Below are positions 54,668 through 63,761 of a stretch of 64,000 nt of DNA, piece by piece. The stretch lies in the NCBI RefSeq assembly GCF_009833095.1, contig NZ_QRCB01000018.1:16345-80344 (forward strand), written 5' to 3'. The DNA comes from Nitrosomonas sp. JL21 (GTDB lineage Bacteria > Pseudomonadota > Gammaproteobacteria > Burkholderiales > Nitrosomonadaceae). Position 1 is the first letter of the stretch, and each line of letters opens with the position of its first letter. The position numbers were made by a program, and so were the translations under genes. Under the pieces are notes generated by a model. That model was not told the DNA's origin, searched no databases, and saw only the letters and a list, made by a program, of their open reading frames with translations.

Positions 54668-56748
54668 TTGCTACCTCCAATCACGGAAGTGATTTTGATT
54701 TTTCTAGTACCAGGAATTTCCGAATGAGAAAGAACGCTGAGCTGTGGTATTGCGCGGCGCAGAAATTTTGACAGTAAGAACCGGATAGCGCTGGGAACCA
54801 ACAATACGATTGGCAAGCCCAGTTTTTCCTGTTGCTGCGTAGCAGCGCGGGCTTCTCTCAGCAAGGTGTCCGCAAGCCCGGGTTCGATGCCGATTCCGCC
54901 GTGCGAGCCGCTACTTTGCATCACCTGCACGAGGATATTTTCCAGCTCGTGATGAAGGCTCATGATTTGCAGTTCGGTTCCTGCCGGGAAATATTGTTCG
55001 ATGATGGCGCGGCCCAGCGCATTTCTGACGACGACCGTCAGTTCGGCAGTGTCCTGGGTATGGGCAGCATGTTCGGTCAGCACATCGATAATCGTGCGCA
55101 TATCGCGGATATGCACGCTTTCTTCGAGCAGATTTTGCAGAACTTTTTGCAATGTCGAGAGCGGCAATAATTTTGGCACCAGATCTTCAATCAATTTCGG
55201 TGCTTGCGCGCTCAGATGATCGAGCAGTTTTTGCAATTCCTGTCTACCCAGCAATTCGGCTGCGCTGGCATGGATCAGGTGGTTGATATGGGTCGTGACC
55301 ACGGTACTGGCGTCGACCACGGTATAACCATGCGCCTGGGCCTGTTCGCGTAACGATGCTTCAATCCATACCGCGGGCAAGCCAAACGCAGGATCGCTGG
55401 TTACGGTACCCGGTAATTGCACGGTCACGCGCCCTGGATTGATGGCAAGATACATTCCCGAATAAGACTCTCCTTGCCCGATTACCGAACCTTTCAACGT
55501 GATACGGTAAGCATTCGGCCGCAGTTCGAGATTATCGCGAATGTGCACCACTGGCGGCAGGAAACCGATTTCCTGCGCGAATTTCCGGCGTATACCGTTG
55601 ATGCGCTTCAGTAAATCGCCCTGTTGGGCTTTGTCGACCAGAGGAATCAAACGGTATCCCACCTCCAATCCCAAGGTGTCGATCGGAGTGACATCTTCCC
55701 AACTGGCCTCGGTTTTTTCGACCGAAGGAATTTCCTGAACCACCGGTGCAGTTGTTTTGGTTTTCCCAGGCTGCAGCCGGTAATAAGCAATTCCTCCCAA
55801 CAGAGAAGCGATCAGCAAGAATACGAAATTCGGCATTCCGGGAATCAGTCCCATGATGCCCATGATGCTGGCCGAAATGATCAATACTTGCGGCTGATTG
55901 AATAACTGGCTGAGCACTTGCTCACCGATATCCTCATCCGTGCTCACCCGGCTGACAACCAAGCCAGCGGCGGTCGAGATGATCAATGCCGGAATCTGAC
56001 CGACCAAGCCGTCGCCTATCGTCAGCAAGGTATAGTTCTTGGCGGCTGCGCTCAACTCCATATCATGTTGCAAGACGCCCACGACCAGTCCGCCGACAAT
56101 GGTGATGAGCATGATCAGGATACCGGCGACCGCATCGCCACGCACGAATTTGCTGGCACCATCCATCGAGCCGTAAAAATCGGCTTCCTGCGAAATGACA
56201 GCCCTGCGTTTGCGCGCTTCTTCTTCGCCGATCAGGCCGGCATTCAGATCGGCATCGATTGCCATTTGTTTGCCGGGCATCGCATCCAACGTAAACCGCG
56301 CGCTGACCTCGGCAATACGGCCGGCGCCCTTGGTAATCACGACAAAATTGATCACCACCAGAATGATGAAGACCACCAGTCCAACCGCATAATTACCGCC
56401 GACCAGGAAGTGACCGAACGCTTCGATGACCTTACCGGCGGCATCCGGCCCGGTATGTCCTTCCATCAGCACTACCCGGGTTGAAGCAATATTCAGCGAC
56501 AACCGCAGTAACGTAGTGATCAGCAGTACCGTAGGAAACACTGCAAATTCGAGCGCATTGCGGGTATACAAGCTGACCATCAGCACGATGATCGACACGG
56601 CAATGTTGAACGTAAAGAACAGATCCAGAACGAAAGGAGGCAAAGGCAATACCATCATCGCCAGGATCATGATGATCAGGAGCGGCCCGGCGAAAGCCTT
56701 GAGATTAGTCCCATCAGTCAGGGACGATAATGTAAGCGCGTTATTCAT
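54664..56748 (-). CDS. flhA: Flagellar export gate protein FlhA
   Basis: A 694-residue central component of the flagellar type III export gate. Eight membrane helices fill the first 330 residues, including the FHIPEP-type cytoplasmic loop (GRIAEVSARFTLDAMPGKQM). A cytoplasmic ring-forming domain covers about 355-690 and ends with LSHSEIP. It forms the nonameric ring receiving export chaperones such as FlgN. ATG start, 39 bases after flhB. Confidence 0.97.
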   Translation of the reverse strand: MNNALTLSSLTDGTNLKAFAGPLLIIMILAMMVLPLPPFVLDLFFTFNIAVSIIVLMVSLYTRNALEFAVFPTVLLITTLLRLSLNIASTRVVLMEGHTGPDAAGKVIEAFGHFLVGGNYAVGLVVFIILVVINFVVITKGAGRIAEVSARFTLDAMPGKQMAIDADLNAGLIGEEEARKRRAVISQEADFYGSMDGASKFVRGDAVAGILIMLITIVGGLVVGVLQHDMELSAAAKNYTLLTIGDGLVGQIPALIISTAAGLVVSRVSTDEDIGEQVLSQLFNQPQVLIISASIMGIMGLIPGMPNFVFLLIASLLGGIAYYRLQPGKTKTTAPVVQEIPSVEKTEASWEDVTPIDTLGLEVGYRLIPLVDKAQQGDLLKRINGIRRKFAQEIGFLPPVVHIRDNLELRPNAYRITLKGSVIGQGESYSGMYLAINPGRVTVQLPGTVTSDPAFGLPAVWIEASLREQAQAHGYTVVDASTVVTTHINHLIHASAAELLGRQELQKLLDHLSAQAPKLIEDLVPKLLPLSTLQKVLQNLLEESVHIRDMRTIIDVLTEHAAHTQDTAELTVVVRNALGRAIIEQYFPAGTELQIMSLHHELENILVQVMQSSGSHGGIGIEPGLADTLLREARAATQQQEKLGLPIVLLVPSAIRFLLSKFLRRAIPQLSVLSHSEIPGTRKIKITSVIGGSK

Positions 56749-56787
56749 TTTAATAAGTCACTGATATTAAAAATTCATCGATTACGT

Positions 56788-57939
56788 TCACACACTTTCC
56801 GTTGCATGCTTGGGTTGATCCAATCCAGCCGGAACGGGCAAATCAACCGGTGGATTCGGCACTGCACCGCCATATTCGTGATAGCGGCGTAGCTGAAACA
56901 CATACGCCAGTACTTCCGCTACCGCAGCATATAATTTTTCGGGTATCTCGCTCTCCAATTCGGCATGAAAATACAGCGCACGGGCCAATGGAGGCGCTTC
57001 CAGGATCGGTATCCGATGCTCTTCGCCCAGCTCGCGAATACGTCCTGCGAGCAGATGCACGCCTTTAGCGACCACGGTAGGCGCACGCATGCTGTCGCTT
57101 TTATATTTCAGCGCCACAGCGTAATGGGTCGGGTTGGTCACGATGACATCCGCCTTCGGAATTTCCGCCATCATGCGGCGCCGCGCCGCTTCACGCTGCA
57201 ACCCGCGGATTCTGGCCTTGACGTACGGATCTCCCTCGTCTTCTTTGTGTTCTTTGCGAATTTCTTCCTTGGTCATGCGCAATTGCTTGGCATGCTGCCA
57301 AATTTGGAACGGCACATCGATAGCCACGATCAGCACCATGGCACCGATGATCAGCAGAAAACTGGTCGCCAGATAGTCTCCGGTGCGGCCGATTCCGGCA
57401 TCCAGAGGAACCGTCATCAGCGCCATCACTTCTTCTTTTTTCTGCCAGATGATCATGGTCGCAACGCCCCCAACGACCGCGGTCTTGGCAAGCGCCTTGA
57501 CCAATTCGACTAGACTGTTCACTGAGAAAATTCTGCCAAAACCGTTGATCGGATTGATGCGATCGAACCTCGGCATCAGCGCCTTGCTACTCACCATCCA
57601 ACCGCTGAGCAACATCGGCGCAAAGAACGCCACGATGGCCAAGGGCAACAGCAGGGGTGCAATGGCAATCAATCCTTCGATCGACAGCTCGTAAAAACGA
57701 TTCACCATCAGATCGGGCTGGAACGCCAGTTCACGTTCCAATTGCATGCCGGTCTTCATGATCTTCAGCAATTTATCCACCACGCTGGCGCCGATGAAAG
57801 CGATACCAGCAGCCGCCACCATCAATAATGCAAAGGTGGTCAACTCGTGGGAACGCGCAACCTGCCCTTCTTCTCGGGCTTTCTCGATACGCCTGGGCGT
57901 CGCCGGTTCTGTACGTTCTAAATCGCTTTCTTCAGACAT
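56788..57939 (-). CDS. flhB: Flagellar export switch protein FlhB
   Basis: A 383-residue export-gate protein with four membrane helices (about 30-210) and a cytoplasmic domain containing the self-cleavage motif NPTH (VIVTNPTHYAVALKY), which switches export from hook to filament proteins. The N-terminus EESDLERTEPATPRRIEKAREEGQV is typical. ATG 57939 with GGAG upstream; a TTG at 57951 is in frame. The C-terminal tail is proline-rich. First gene of the flhB-flhA-flhF-flhG-fliA-motC-motD run. Confidence 0.96.
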   Translation of the reverse strand: MSEESDLERTEPATPRRIEKAREEGQVARSHELTTFALLMVAAAGIAFIGASVVDKLLKIMKTGMQLERELAFQPDLMVNRFYELSIEGLIAIAPLLLPLAIVAFFAPMLLSGWMVSSKALMPRFDRINPINGFGRIFSVNSLVELVKALAKTAVVGGVATMIIWQKKEEVMALMTVPLDAGIGRTGDYLATSFLLIIGAMVLIVAIDVPFQIWQHAKQLRMTKEEIRKEHKEDEGDPYVKARIRGLQREAARRRMMAEIPKADVIVTNPTHYAVALKYKSDSMRAPTVVAKGVHLLAGRIRELGEEHRIPILEAPPLARALYFHAELESEIPEKLYAAVAEVLAYVFQLRRYHEYGGAVPNPPVDLPVPAGLDQPKHATESV

Positions 57940-58163
57940 GACATGCTCCAAATTCTTACGGTTGAATTATCATGGCAACTGTCCCGATCCCATTTTGAGA
58001 AAAAAGAAGGAATCAGGGCCTTATTCATGAGCTATGACGCCACCGCCCCTTTATCAGGCCGTTTTGCCCGAAAAGTATGGAATAATTCGAAACGCTCACC
58101 CCTATAACCTCACAGCATGACTGTCTCAAAAATGATTCATCACTTATCGCAGAACTAATAAAT

Positions 58164-60548
58164 ATGCAGTCTACCCGACGCATCTTCAGCCGCATGGCAT
58201 TGATACTCGCCATTTTTGCCTGCTTATTGATCCTGACCGCGGCATTGTTGCTGCGCGGCAGCCTGCCGCAGTATGACGGCGACCTGACCGTCGCCGGATT
58301 GTCCAACGCGGTGTCCATTGAGCGGGATTCTCTCGGCAGTGTCACGTTTACGGGCCGGAATCGGTTGGATCTGGCAACGGCGATGGGCTTCATTCACGCC
58401 CAGGAACGTTTTTTTGAAATGGATTTGATGCGCCGCCAGGCTGCGGGCGAATTGGCAGAATTGCTGGGTGCAAGCGTCCTCCAGCATGACCGGCGGATTC
58501 GTAAGTTCCGCATGCGCGCCCGCGCAACCATGGTGTTGCAACAACTGACAGATACTGAAAAACAATTGCTGGATGCTTACCAGCGTGGCGTCAACCAGGG
58601 GTTGCAGGCATTGGCAGTGCGCCCTTTTCCCTATCTGCTGATCCAAAGCGAGCCCTCGGCATGGCGCCTCGAGGACAGCATTCTGGTCATTTATGCGATG
58701 TTCTTTACGCTGAATGAAGAGAACTTTACGCGCGAGTTGCAATTATCGAGCATGCACGCAGCGCTGCATGAATCGGTCTTTAAATTTCTCACCACACCGG
58801 CTGGCAACTGGGATGCGCCGCTCATCGATGAGCCGTTGCCTTTGCCCAATCTTCCACCGGCCACCGCGATCAATCTGCAAGCCCTGGATAAGCATGTGAA
58901 ACTGGACGATCCGCTGGCGGACGAGAAAATGCCGGGCAGCAACAGTTTTGCGGTTTCCGGCTCGCTTGCCGGCGGCGCTGCGTTGGTCGCCAATGATATG
59001 CACCTGACATTGCGGGTGCCGAATCTGTGGTTCCGGTCGCGGCTGATCTATCCTGATCCAGCCTCGACGGATCAGCAACAGGATATTACCGGTCTCAGCC
59101 TGCCGGGTGTTCCTTCCATCGTCATCGGCTCAAACCGCCATATCGCCTGGAGTTTTACCAATAGCCACGGCGATTTTTCCGACTGGGTGCGGATCACGCT
59201 CGATCCGCAGGATCCTGGCCGTTATCAGGGCCGCAATGGCTGGCAACCGATCATCTTGCATGAAGAAACGATCCGGATCCGCAATGCTGCGGATGAGACG
59301 CTGATCATTTCCGACACCGAATGGGGTCCGATTCTGCGTCAAGATCATGACGGCACACCGCTGGCATTGGCGTGGACAGCGTTGCACCCCGAAGCCGTCA
59401 ATCTGAAATTGGTTGAACTTGAGCAGACGCGAACAGCGCATGACGCAGCGCAGATTGCACAACGAACAGGCATTCCGGTGCAGAATTTCATTGTCGGGGA
59501 CCGCTCCGGCAATATCGGCTGGACGCTGGCAGGACGCCTACCGGCTCGAGCAGGCGGTTACGACCCCCAGATTTCGGCTGATTGGACGGTTCCAGATACG
59601 GGGTGGGAAGGATGGCTACCACCCGACCACTACCCGCTCATTTTCAATCCTGATGCACAACGGCTCTGGTCGGCCAACTCGCGTTCGGTATCGGGTTCTC
59701 AACTCGCTCTGCTGGGCAATGGCGGGTATGATCTCGGCGCCCGCGCCACCCGGATTCGCAATCGATTGCTCGCGCGCGAGCAATTCGAGCCCACCGATAT
59801 GCGCGCCATTCAATTGGATGACCGCGCACTGTTGGGCGAGCGCTGGCTGCAATTGCTGAAAACGACGCTCGACGCAGCCGATGAACAGGCGCCTTGGGCT
59901 GCGGCCATGAATACCGCGCTGCAGGACTGGAACGGGCACGCTTCAGCGGATTCCATCGCTTACCGCGTGGTCCACGCCTATCGGCGCACGGTCATGAAAA
60001 CCGTGCTGAACGGCTTTACTGCGCATGTTCGGCAGCAGGATGACAGTTTCAAGCTGCCCAGACTCAGCCAGGCCGAATGGATCGTCTGGCAATTGCTTGA
60101 ACATCAGCCTCAGCATTTGCTGCCGGCAGCCTATGAAAACTGGGAAGAATTGCTGCACCAGTGCGCCGCGCGCGTGGCCAAGCAGTTAGAACGCAATGGC
60201 GGCATTACCGAACGCAGTTGGGGTGAAGCCAATGCCGCGCAAATCCGCCATCCGCTCAGCCCCAAACTGCCGGCATGGATGTCGCGCTGGCTCGATATGC
60301 CAAAGGATCCGCTACCCGGTGACCACAATATGCCTCGCGTGCAATCGCCCAATTTTGGTGCCTCGCAACGCTCAGCGGTAGCGCCTGGCCAGGAGGAGCA
60401 CGGCTATATGGACATGCCGGGCGGACAAAGCGGCCATCCCTGGTCGCCTTACTACGGCAGCGGCCATGCCAGTTGGGTAAACGGCGATCCCACCCCATTT
60501 CTGCCTGACGCGACTGAAAGGCACCTGACGCTCCTGCCCGTAAACTGA
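58164..60548 (+). CDS. Penicillin acylase family Ntn hydrolase (acyl-homoserine lactone/beta-lactam amidase-like)
   Basis: A 794-residue exported precursor of the peptidase S45 family. An N-terminal membrane segment or signal (about 9-31) and an alpha chain (about 35-235) precede the autocatalytic site PGSNSF, where G258|S259 would be cleaved to free the nucleophilic Ser259 of the beta chain. Conserved substrate-pocket segments such as NDMHLTLRVPNLWF and GSNRHIAWSFTNSHGDFSD follow. Members deacylate penicillins, cephalosporins or acyl-homoserine lactones; which one applies here is unknown. ATG start; divergent from flhB. Confidence 0.9.
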   Translation: MQSTRRIFSRMALILAIFACLLILTAALLLRGSLPQYDGDLTVAGLSNAVSIERDSLGSVTFTGRNRLDLATAMGFIHAQERFFEMDLMRRQAAGELAELLGASVLQHDRRIRKFRMRARATMVLQQLTDTEKQLLDAYQRGVNQGLQALAVRPFPYLLIQSEPSAWRLEDSILVIYAMFFTLNEENFTRELQLSSMHAALHESVFKFLTTPAGNWDAPLIDEPLPLPNLPPATAINLQALDKHVKLDDPLADEKMPGSNSFAVSGSLAGGAALVANDMHLTLRVPNLWFRSRLIYPDPASTDQQQDITGLSLPGVPSIVIGSNRHIAWSFTNSHGDFSDWVRITLDPQDPGRYQGRNGWQPIILHEETIRIRNAADETLIISDTEWGPILRQDHDGTPLALAWTALHPEAVNLKLVELEQTRTAHDAAQIAQRTGIPVQNFIVGDRSGNIGWTLAGRLPARAGGYDPQISADWTVPDTGWEGWLPPDHYPLIFNPDAQRLWSANSRSVSGSQLALLGNGGYDLGARATRIRNRLLAREQFEPTDMRAIQLDDRALLGERWLQLLKTTLDAADEQAPWAAAMNTALQDWNGHASADSIAYRVVHAYRRTVMKTVLNGFTAHVRQQDDSFKLPRLSQAEWIVWQLLEHQPQHLLPAAYENWEELLHQCAARVAKQLERNGGITERSWGEANAAQIRHPLSPKLPAWMSRWLDMPKDPLPGDHNMPRVQSPNFGASQRSAVAPGQEEHGYMDMPGGQSGHPWSPYYGSGHASWVNGDPTPFLPDATERHLTLLPVN

Positions 60549-60562
60549 GCCGATACGGCTCA
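60546..60562 (+). terminator. Small hairpin at the end of the acylase gene
   Basis: TGAGCCG-ATA-CGGCTCA begins at the stop codon itself. It has no T run, so termination is only possible, not certain. Confidence 0.35.
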
Positions 60563-60782
60563 TCGCACGCTGCTCATAGCAGTTCTCCAGAACGCGGCCT
60601 TAACCATTCTCGACCGCAAACCCTCTATTGGTGCGGCAATTTGTCACATTGATAGACTTTCTCTCCAAATATATTATTTCTTCCGTTTTTGACCGGATGC
60701 TCATCCGGCGCAGAAGCGGCGAGGATTGATGCACAACAATCAGTCTCTCGTTTTGACTAACTTTTATGCTGGAGTAATCACA

Positions 60783-61481
60783 ATGAAGTTTCAATTAAAA
60801 CAAATTATGCTACACAGCGCCTTGTTGCTCACATTCGGCACGGCAGGAACCGTGCTGGCAGGTACCGTCAATTACGCAGACCCGCAACCCTCGACGCCGG
60901 GCGTATGCGACGGCGGCATCAGCTATGAATGGACGGTGACCATGAGTGGTCATGACAGAGCCGAATTAGTCGGTCATGTCGGCGCTAAAAGCTGGAACGA
61001 ACCGCCTCCAGCGTATGAACCGCCCGATACCGGCTGGACCCATACATCGCATTGGGTAGCGTTGGAACTGACCGAGCCGGCCAAGCTGGAAATCGAAGTG
61101 GAACGTCAAGAAGGTGTCGCGTTTCAAGGCCCGGCAGGCATGGTCACCGCCCGTAATAAGTTGGTTCCCGCCCTGTCGCTGTATAAGAACTGGGACAACA
61201 CCAGTTGCGAGGATCATCGGTACAACAATGCCGGTAACATCGACTGGTCAACTGTCGAATATATCGGCAACAGAAAGAATGCTCAAGGCCGAGATGTCAT
61301 CACTTACAGTGTCAAGCTCAAAGCCGGACAATACAGCATTGCCATCGGCGGCAGCCCGAAAGTACTCGAAACCTACCCTGCTGCTGATTGCGATGTAACC
61401 GATCCGCAATGTTATGCCTACACCGGCCGTCATGGTTTCGAAGCCTCATTCAAGACCAGTCCGCTGCGCCGCGATCATTAA
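60783..61481 (+). CDS. Secreted protein of unknown function next to a di-haem peroxidase
   Basis: A 232-residue exported protein: signal peptide (1-27, cleavage near VLA|GTV), then a beta-rich domain with several cysteines (GVCDGG, TSCEDH, ADCDVTDPQCYA), likely forming disulfides in the periplasm. Conserved-looking features include WTHTSHWVALELTEPAKLE and a repeated strand pattern as in lectin- or pre-peptidase-like sandwiches; no family is assigned. ATG 60783 is chosen over 60726 because GGAG lies eight bases before it and the signal peptide starts there. It precedes the cytochrome c peroxidase gene by 99 bases. Confidence 0.8.
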   Translation: MKFQLKQIMLHSALLLTFGTAGTVLAGTVNYADPQPSTPGVCDGGISYEWTVTMSGHDRAELVGHVGAKSWNEPPPAYEPPDTGWTHTSHWVALELTEPAKLEIEVERQEGVAFQGPAGMVTARNKLVPALSLYKNWDNTSCEDHRYNNAGNIDWSTVEYIGNRKNAQGRDVITYSVKLKAGQYSIAIGGSPKVLETYPAADCDVTDPQCYAYTGRHGFEASFKTSPLRRDH

Positions 61482-61509
61482 TCATTTCGATTAATCATCG
61501 CCCTTCATT

Positions 61510-61538
61510 CTCCTGCCAACCGGTTCCAACGGCAGGAG
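61510..61538. terminator. 8-bp GC-rich hairpin between the secreted protein and peroxidase genes
   Basis: CTCCTGCC (61510-61517) and GGCAGGAG (61531-61538) pair around a 13-base loop. No T run follows; it may be a processing or attenuating structure rather than a full terminator. Confidence 0.4.
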
Positions 61539-61580
61539 TATCCGCTGCTCGCATTCCATCAAGACACATTCATCATCCAC

Positions 61581-63494
61581 ATGTTAGCTAATCATTCATA
61601 TTCAAAAATTTACGCCGCCGGACTGTCTGCGATTGCAATCGCTTTTATGCTGATGGCCACGAAAGCGCAAGCAGAAGAAGATCCTCCACGGCCGCCGTCA
61701 CTCAAAACCATCTCAGTGCCCGAACCCTCTGAATTGGAGCGGTTCATCAGGAATAAAGATGTCGCCATCGCATTGGGTAAAGCGCTATTCTGGGATATGC
61801 AAGTCGGCAGCGACGGCATGACAGCGTGCGCAACCTGCCATTTCAATGCAGGTGCCGACAGCCGATCTAAAAATCAAGTCAGTCCGGGACTCAACCGCGT
61901 CAATAGCGACGGCTCCCCCGCTGCCGACAGGCAGTTCGATCTGGACCCGAATCATCAGTTGAGCAGCGCGGATTTTCCGTTGCGCGAACTCTCCAATCCG
62001 TTGGACAGATCATCGCCGCCCGTGCGCGACAGCAATGATGTCGTTTCATCACAAGGTGTTTTTGCATCGACCTTCAAGTCCGTCAAGCCGGGATTTCCGA
62101 AAGATACTGTCCGCTCCATCAGGGATCCGGACGGTTTCCGCATTCATCGCATCAATGTGCGCCGCGTAGAACCCCGCAATGCGCCATCCGTCATCAATGC
62201 GGTCTTCAATTTCCGCAACTTTCTCGACGGCCGGGCACAGCATGAATTCAACGGCATCAACAATTGGGGTGCACGCGATCCGAATGCGCATGTCTATCGC
62301 GCCCCATCCACGACTGCACTCGAGCGCGAACGCTTACTGATCGATCACGCCAGCCTGGCCTCCACAGCGGTCGCGCCACCCACCAATCCATTGGAAATGT
62401 CTGCCCGGAATCGCCTGTTCCCGATGATCGGCAGAAAACTGCTCAGCGCCAGGGCGCTTGCTCTGCAGAAAACTCATGCTCAGGACAGCGTGCTCGGCAA
62501 TTACAGCCGTTCGCCGCAATCCGGCTTGGTGGCAAACTATGAAGAATTGATTCGCGCCGCGTTCCAACCGGAATGGTGGCAATCATCACGGCTCATTCGT
62601 GTACTGGAGAACGGCGATACGCAAGTAATCAATAAACCCCGCCGCCCCCGCCCTGCGGACAATGAATTCAGCCAGATGGAATACAATTTTTCGCTGTTTT
62701 TCGGACTTGCCACGCAGTTATACATGGCCACTCTGGTGTCCGATGACACGCCGTATGACCGCTTCATGGATGGCGACAGTACCGCCATCAGCGCCGCCGC
62801 CATCCGTGGCGTCGATCTGTTCCGCAGCCAGACACGCGGCCGCTGTATCAACTGCCACGAAGGCGCGGAATTGACCGGCGCGTCAGTGACCCGCGTCAAA
62901 GCCAGTCCCATCCGCATCCGTGACGGGCAGGCATTCGACCGTGGTTTTAACAATATTGGCGTTCGCGCCACCGCCGAAGATATCGCGCTCGGCGCAACTG
63001 ATCCATTCGGGCAACCGTTGTCATACAGTCGCTCGACGACTGCGCCGACCTGTCCCGACAATCAGCCCTGCCCGATCGTCGCCGATGGCTTTTACAAAGT
63101 GCCCGGCTTGCGCAATGTCGCCTTGACCGCACCGTATTTTCATAATGGTGGCACACTTCATTTGCGCGGTGTACTGGATCTCTACAGCCGTGGCGGCGAT
63201 TTTGCGGAACTGGCGCAACTCGATGGCTCGATGATCATGCCACTGAATGTTCTACTCAATAGCGAAGCGGAAAAGGATGATCTGGAAGCGTTTTTGCATG
63301 CACTGACCGATCAGCGTGTGCTTAATCGCCAAGCGCCTTTCGACCATCCGCAAATTTTCCTGCCGGATGGTCATCTCGGCGATGAAACGCATGTGAAAAT
63401 GGGATCGGCAGGCAACGCAGCCGACCGGCTCATCGAAATACCCGCTGTTGGGCGTGAAGGCGGTAAGCCGCTGAAGCGTTTTCTGGAAGAATGA
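61581..63494 (+). CDS. Large di-haem cytochrome c peroxidase / MauG-like protein
   Basis: A 637-residue periplasmic protein: signal peptide (1-31, cleavage near AQA|EED), first haem-binding motif C83-A-T-C-H87 and second C422-I-N-C-H426, the two-domain layout of the bacterial CcpA/MauG family. FYKVPGLRNVALTAPYFHNG, a conserved C-terminal haem-pocket motif, is present. It is much longer than classical peroxidases (about 330), with an insert between the haems (about 150-400). It may reduce peroxide or oxidise another protein. ATG start without strong ribosome-binding site. Confidence 0.9.
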   Translation: MLANHSYSKIYAAGLSAIAIAFMLMATKAQAEEDPPRPPSLKTISVPEPSELERFIRNKDVAIALGKALFWDMQVGSDGMTACATCHFNAGADSRSKNQVSPGLNRVNSDGSPAADRQFDLDPNHQLSSADFPLRELSNPLDRSSPPVRDSNDVVSSQGVFASTFKSVKPGFPKDTVRSIRDPDGFRIHRINVRRVEPRNAPSVINAVFNFRNFLDGRAQHEFNGINNWGARDPNAHVYRAPSTTALERERLLIDHASLASTAVAPPTNPLEMSARNRLFPMIGRKLLSARALALQKTHAQDSVLGNYSRSPQSGLVANYEELIRAAFQPEWWQSSRLIRVLENGDTQVINKPRRPRPADNEFSQMEYNFSLFFGLATQLYMATLVSDDTPYDRFMDGDSTAISAAAIRGVDLFRSQTRGRCINCHEGAELTGASVTRVKASPIRIRDGQAFDRGFNNIGVRATAEDIALGATDPFGQPLSYSRSTTAPTCPDNQPCPIVADGFYKVPGLRNVALTAPYFHNGGTLHLRGVLDLYSRGGDFAELAQLDGSMIMPLNVLLNSEAEKDDLEAFLHALTDQRVLNRQAPFDHPQIFLPDGHLGDETHVKMGSAGNAADRLIEIPAVGREGGKPLKRFLEE

Positions 63495-63516
63495 ATTGAC
63501 AAACACCAATAAAGAA

Positions 63517-63593
63517 CCCCGCCGCAAGCAGCGGGATATTAACTGCGCCCTTCAACCTGCTGGTTTTCAACCAGCTTTCGCCCCCAAGGGGCG
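63517..63593. repeat. Three consecutive hairpins after the peroxidase gene
   Basis: CCCGC/GCGGG with a small loop (63518-63535), GCTGGTT-TTC-AACCAGC (63559-63575) and CGCCCC-CAA-GGGGCG (63579-63593) follow each other within 80 bases. They may end peroxidase transcription. The last one, followed by GGGAATTGTAC, also recalls the right ends of IS200/IS605-type elements, but no tnpA or tnpB is seen. Confidence 0.45.
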
Positions 63594-63635
63594 GGGAATT
63601 GTACCCGCAGAGATTAACAATAACCTCATATACGT

Positions 63636-63709
63636 AAAATGAATAGCTTGAAGAAATAACGATATAAACCACATCATATTTAGTTTTTTTCTTCAAGCTA
63701 TTCTATTTT
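63636..63709. repeat. Inverted repeat with 20-base arms
   Basis: AAAATGAATAGCTTGAAGAAA (63636-63656; shown arm length 21 less one unpaired base) is complementary to TTTCTTCAAGCTATTC plus TATTTT (63688-63709) with one extra base. The inner 31 bases are AT-rich. It lies between converging genes and may act as terminator of the RTX-like gene on the minus strand or be a small mobile-element relic. Confidence 0.6.
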
Positions 63710-63761
63710 CAGAAAGGGATCAACGAACCTGATGTTCTAATTGCATGGGATTTGAACTCAC

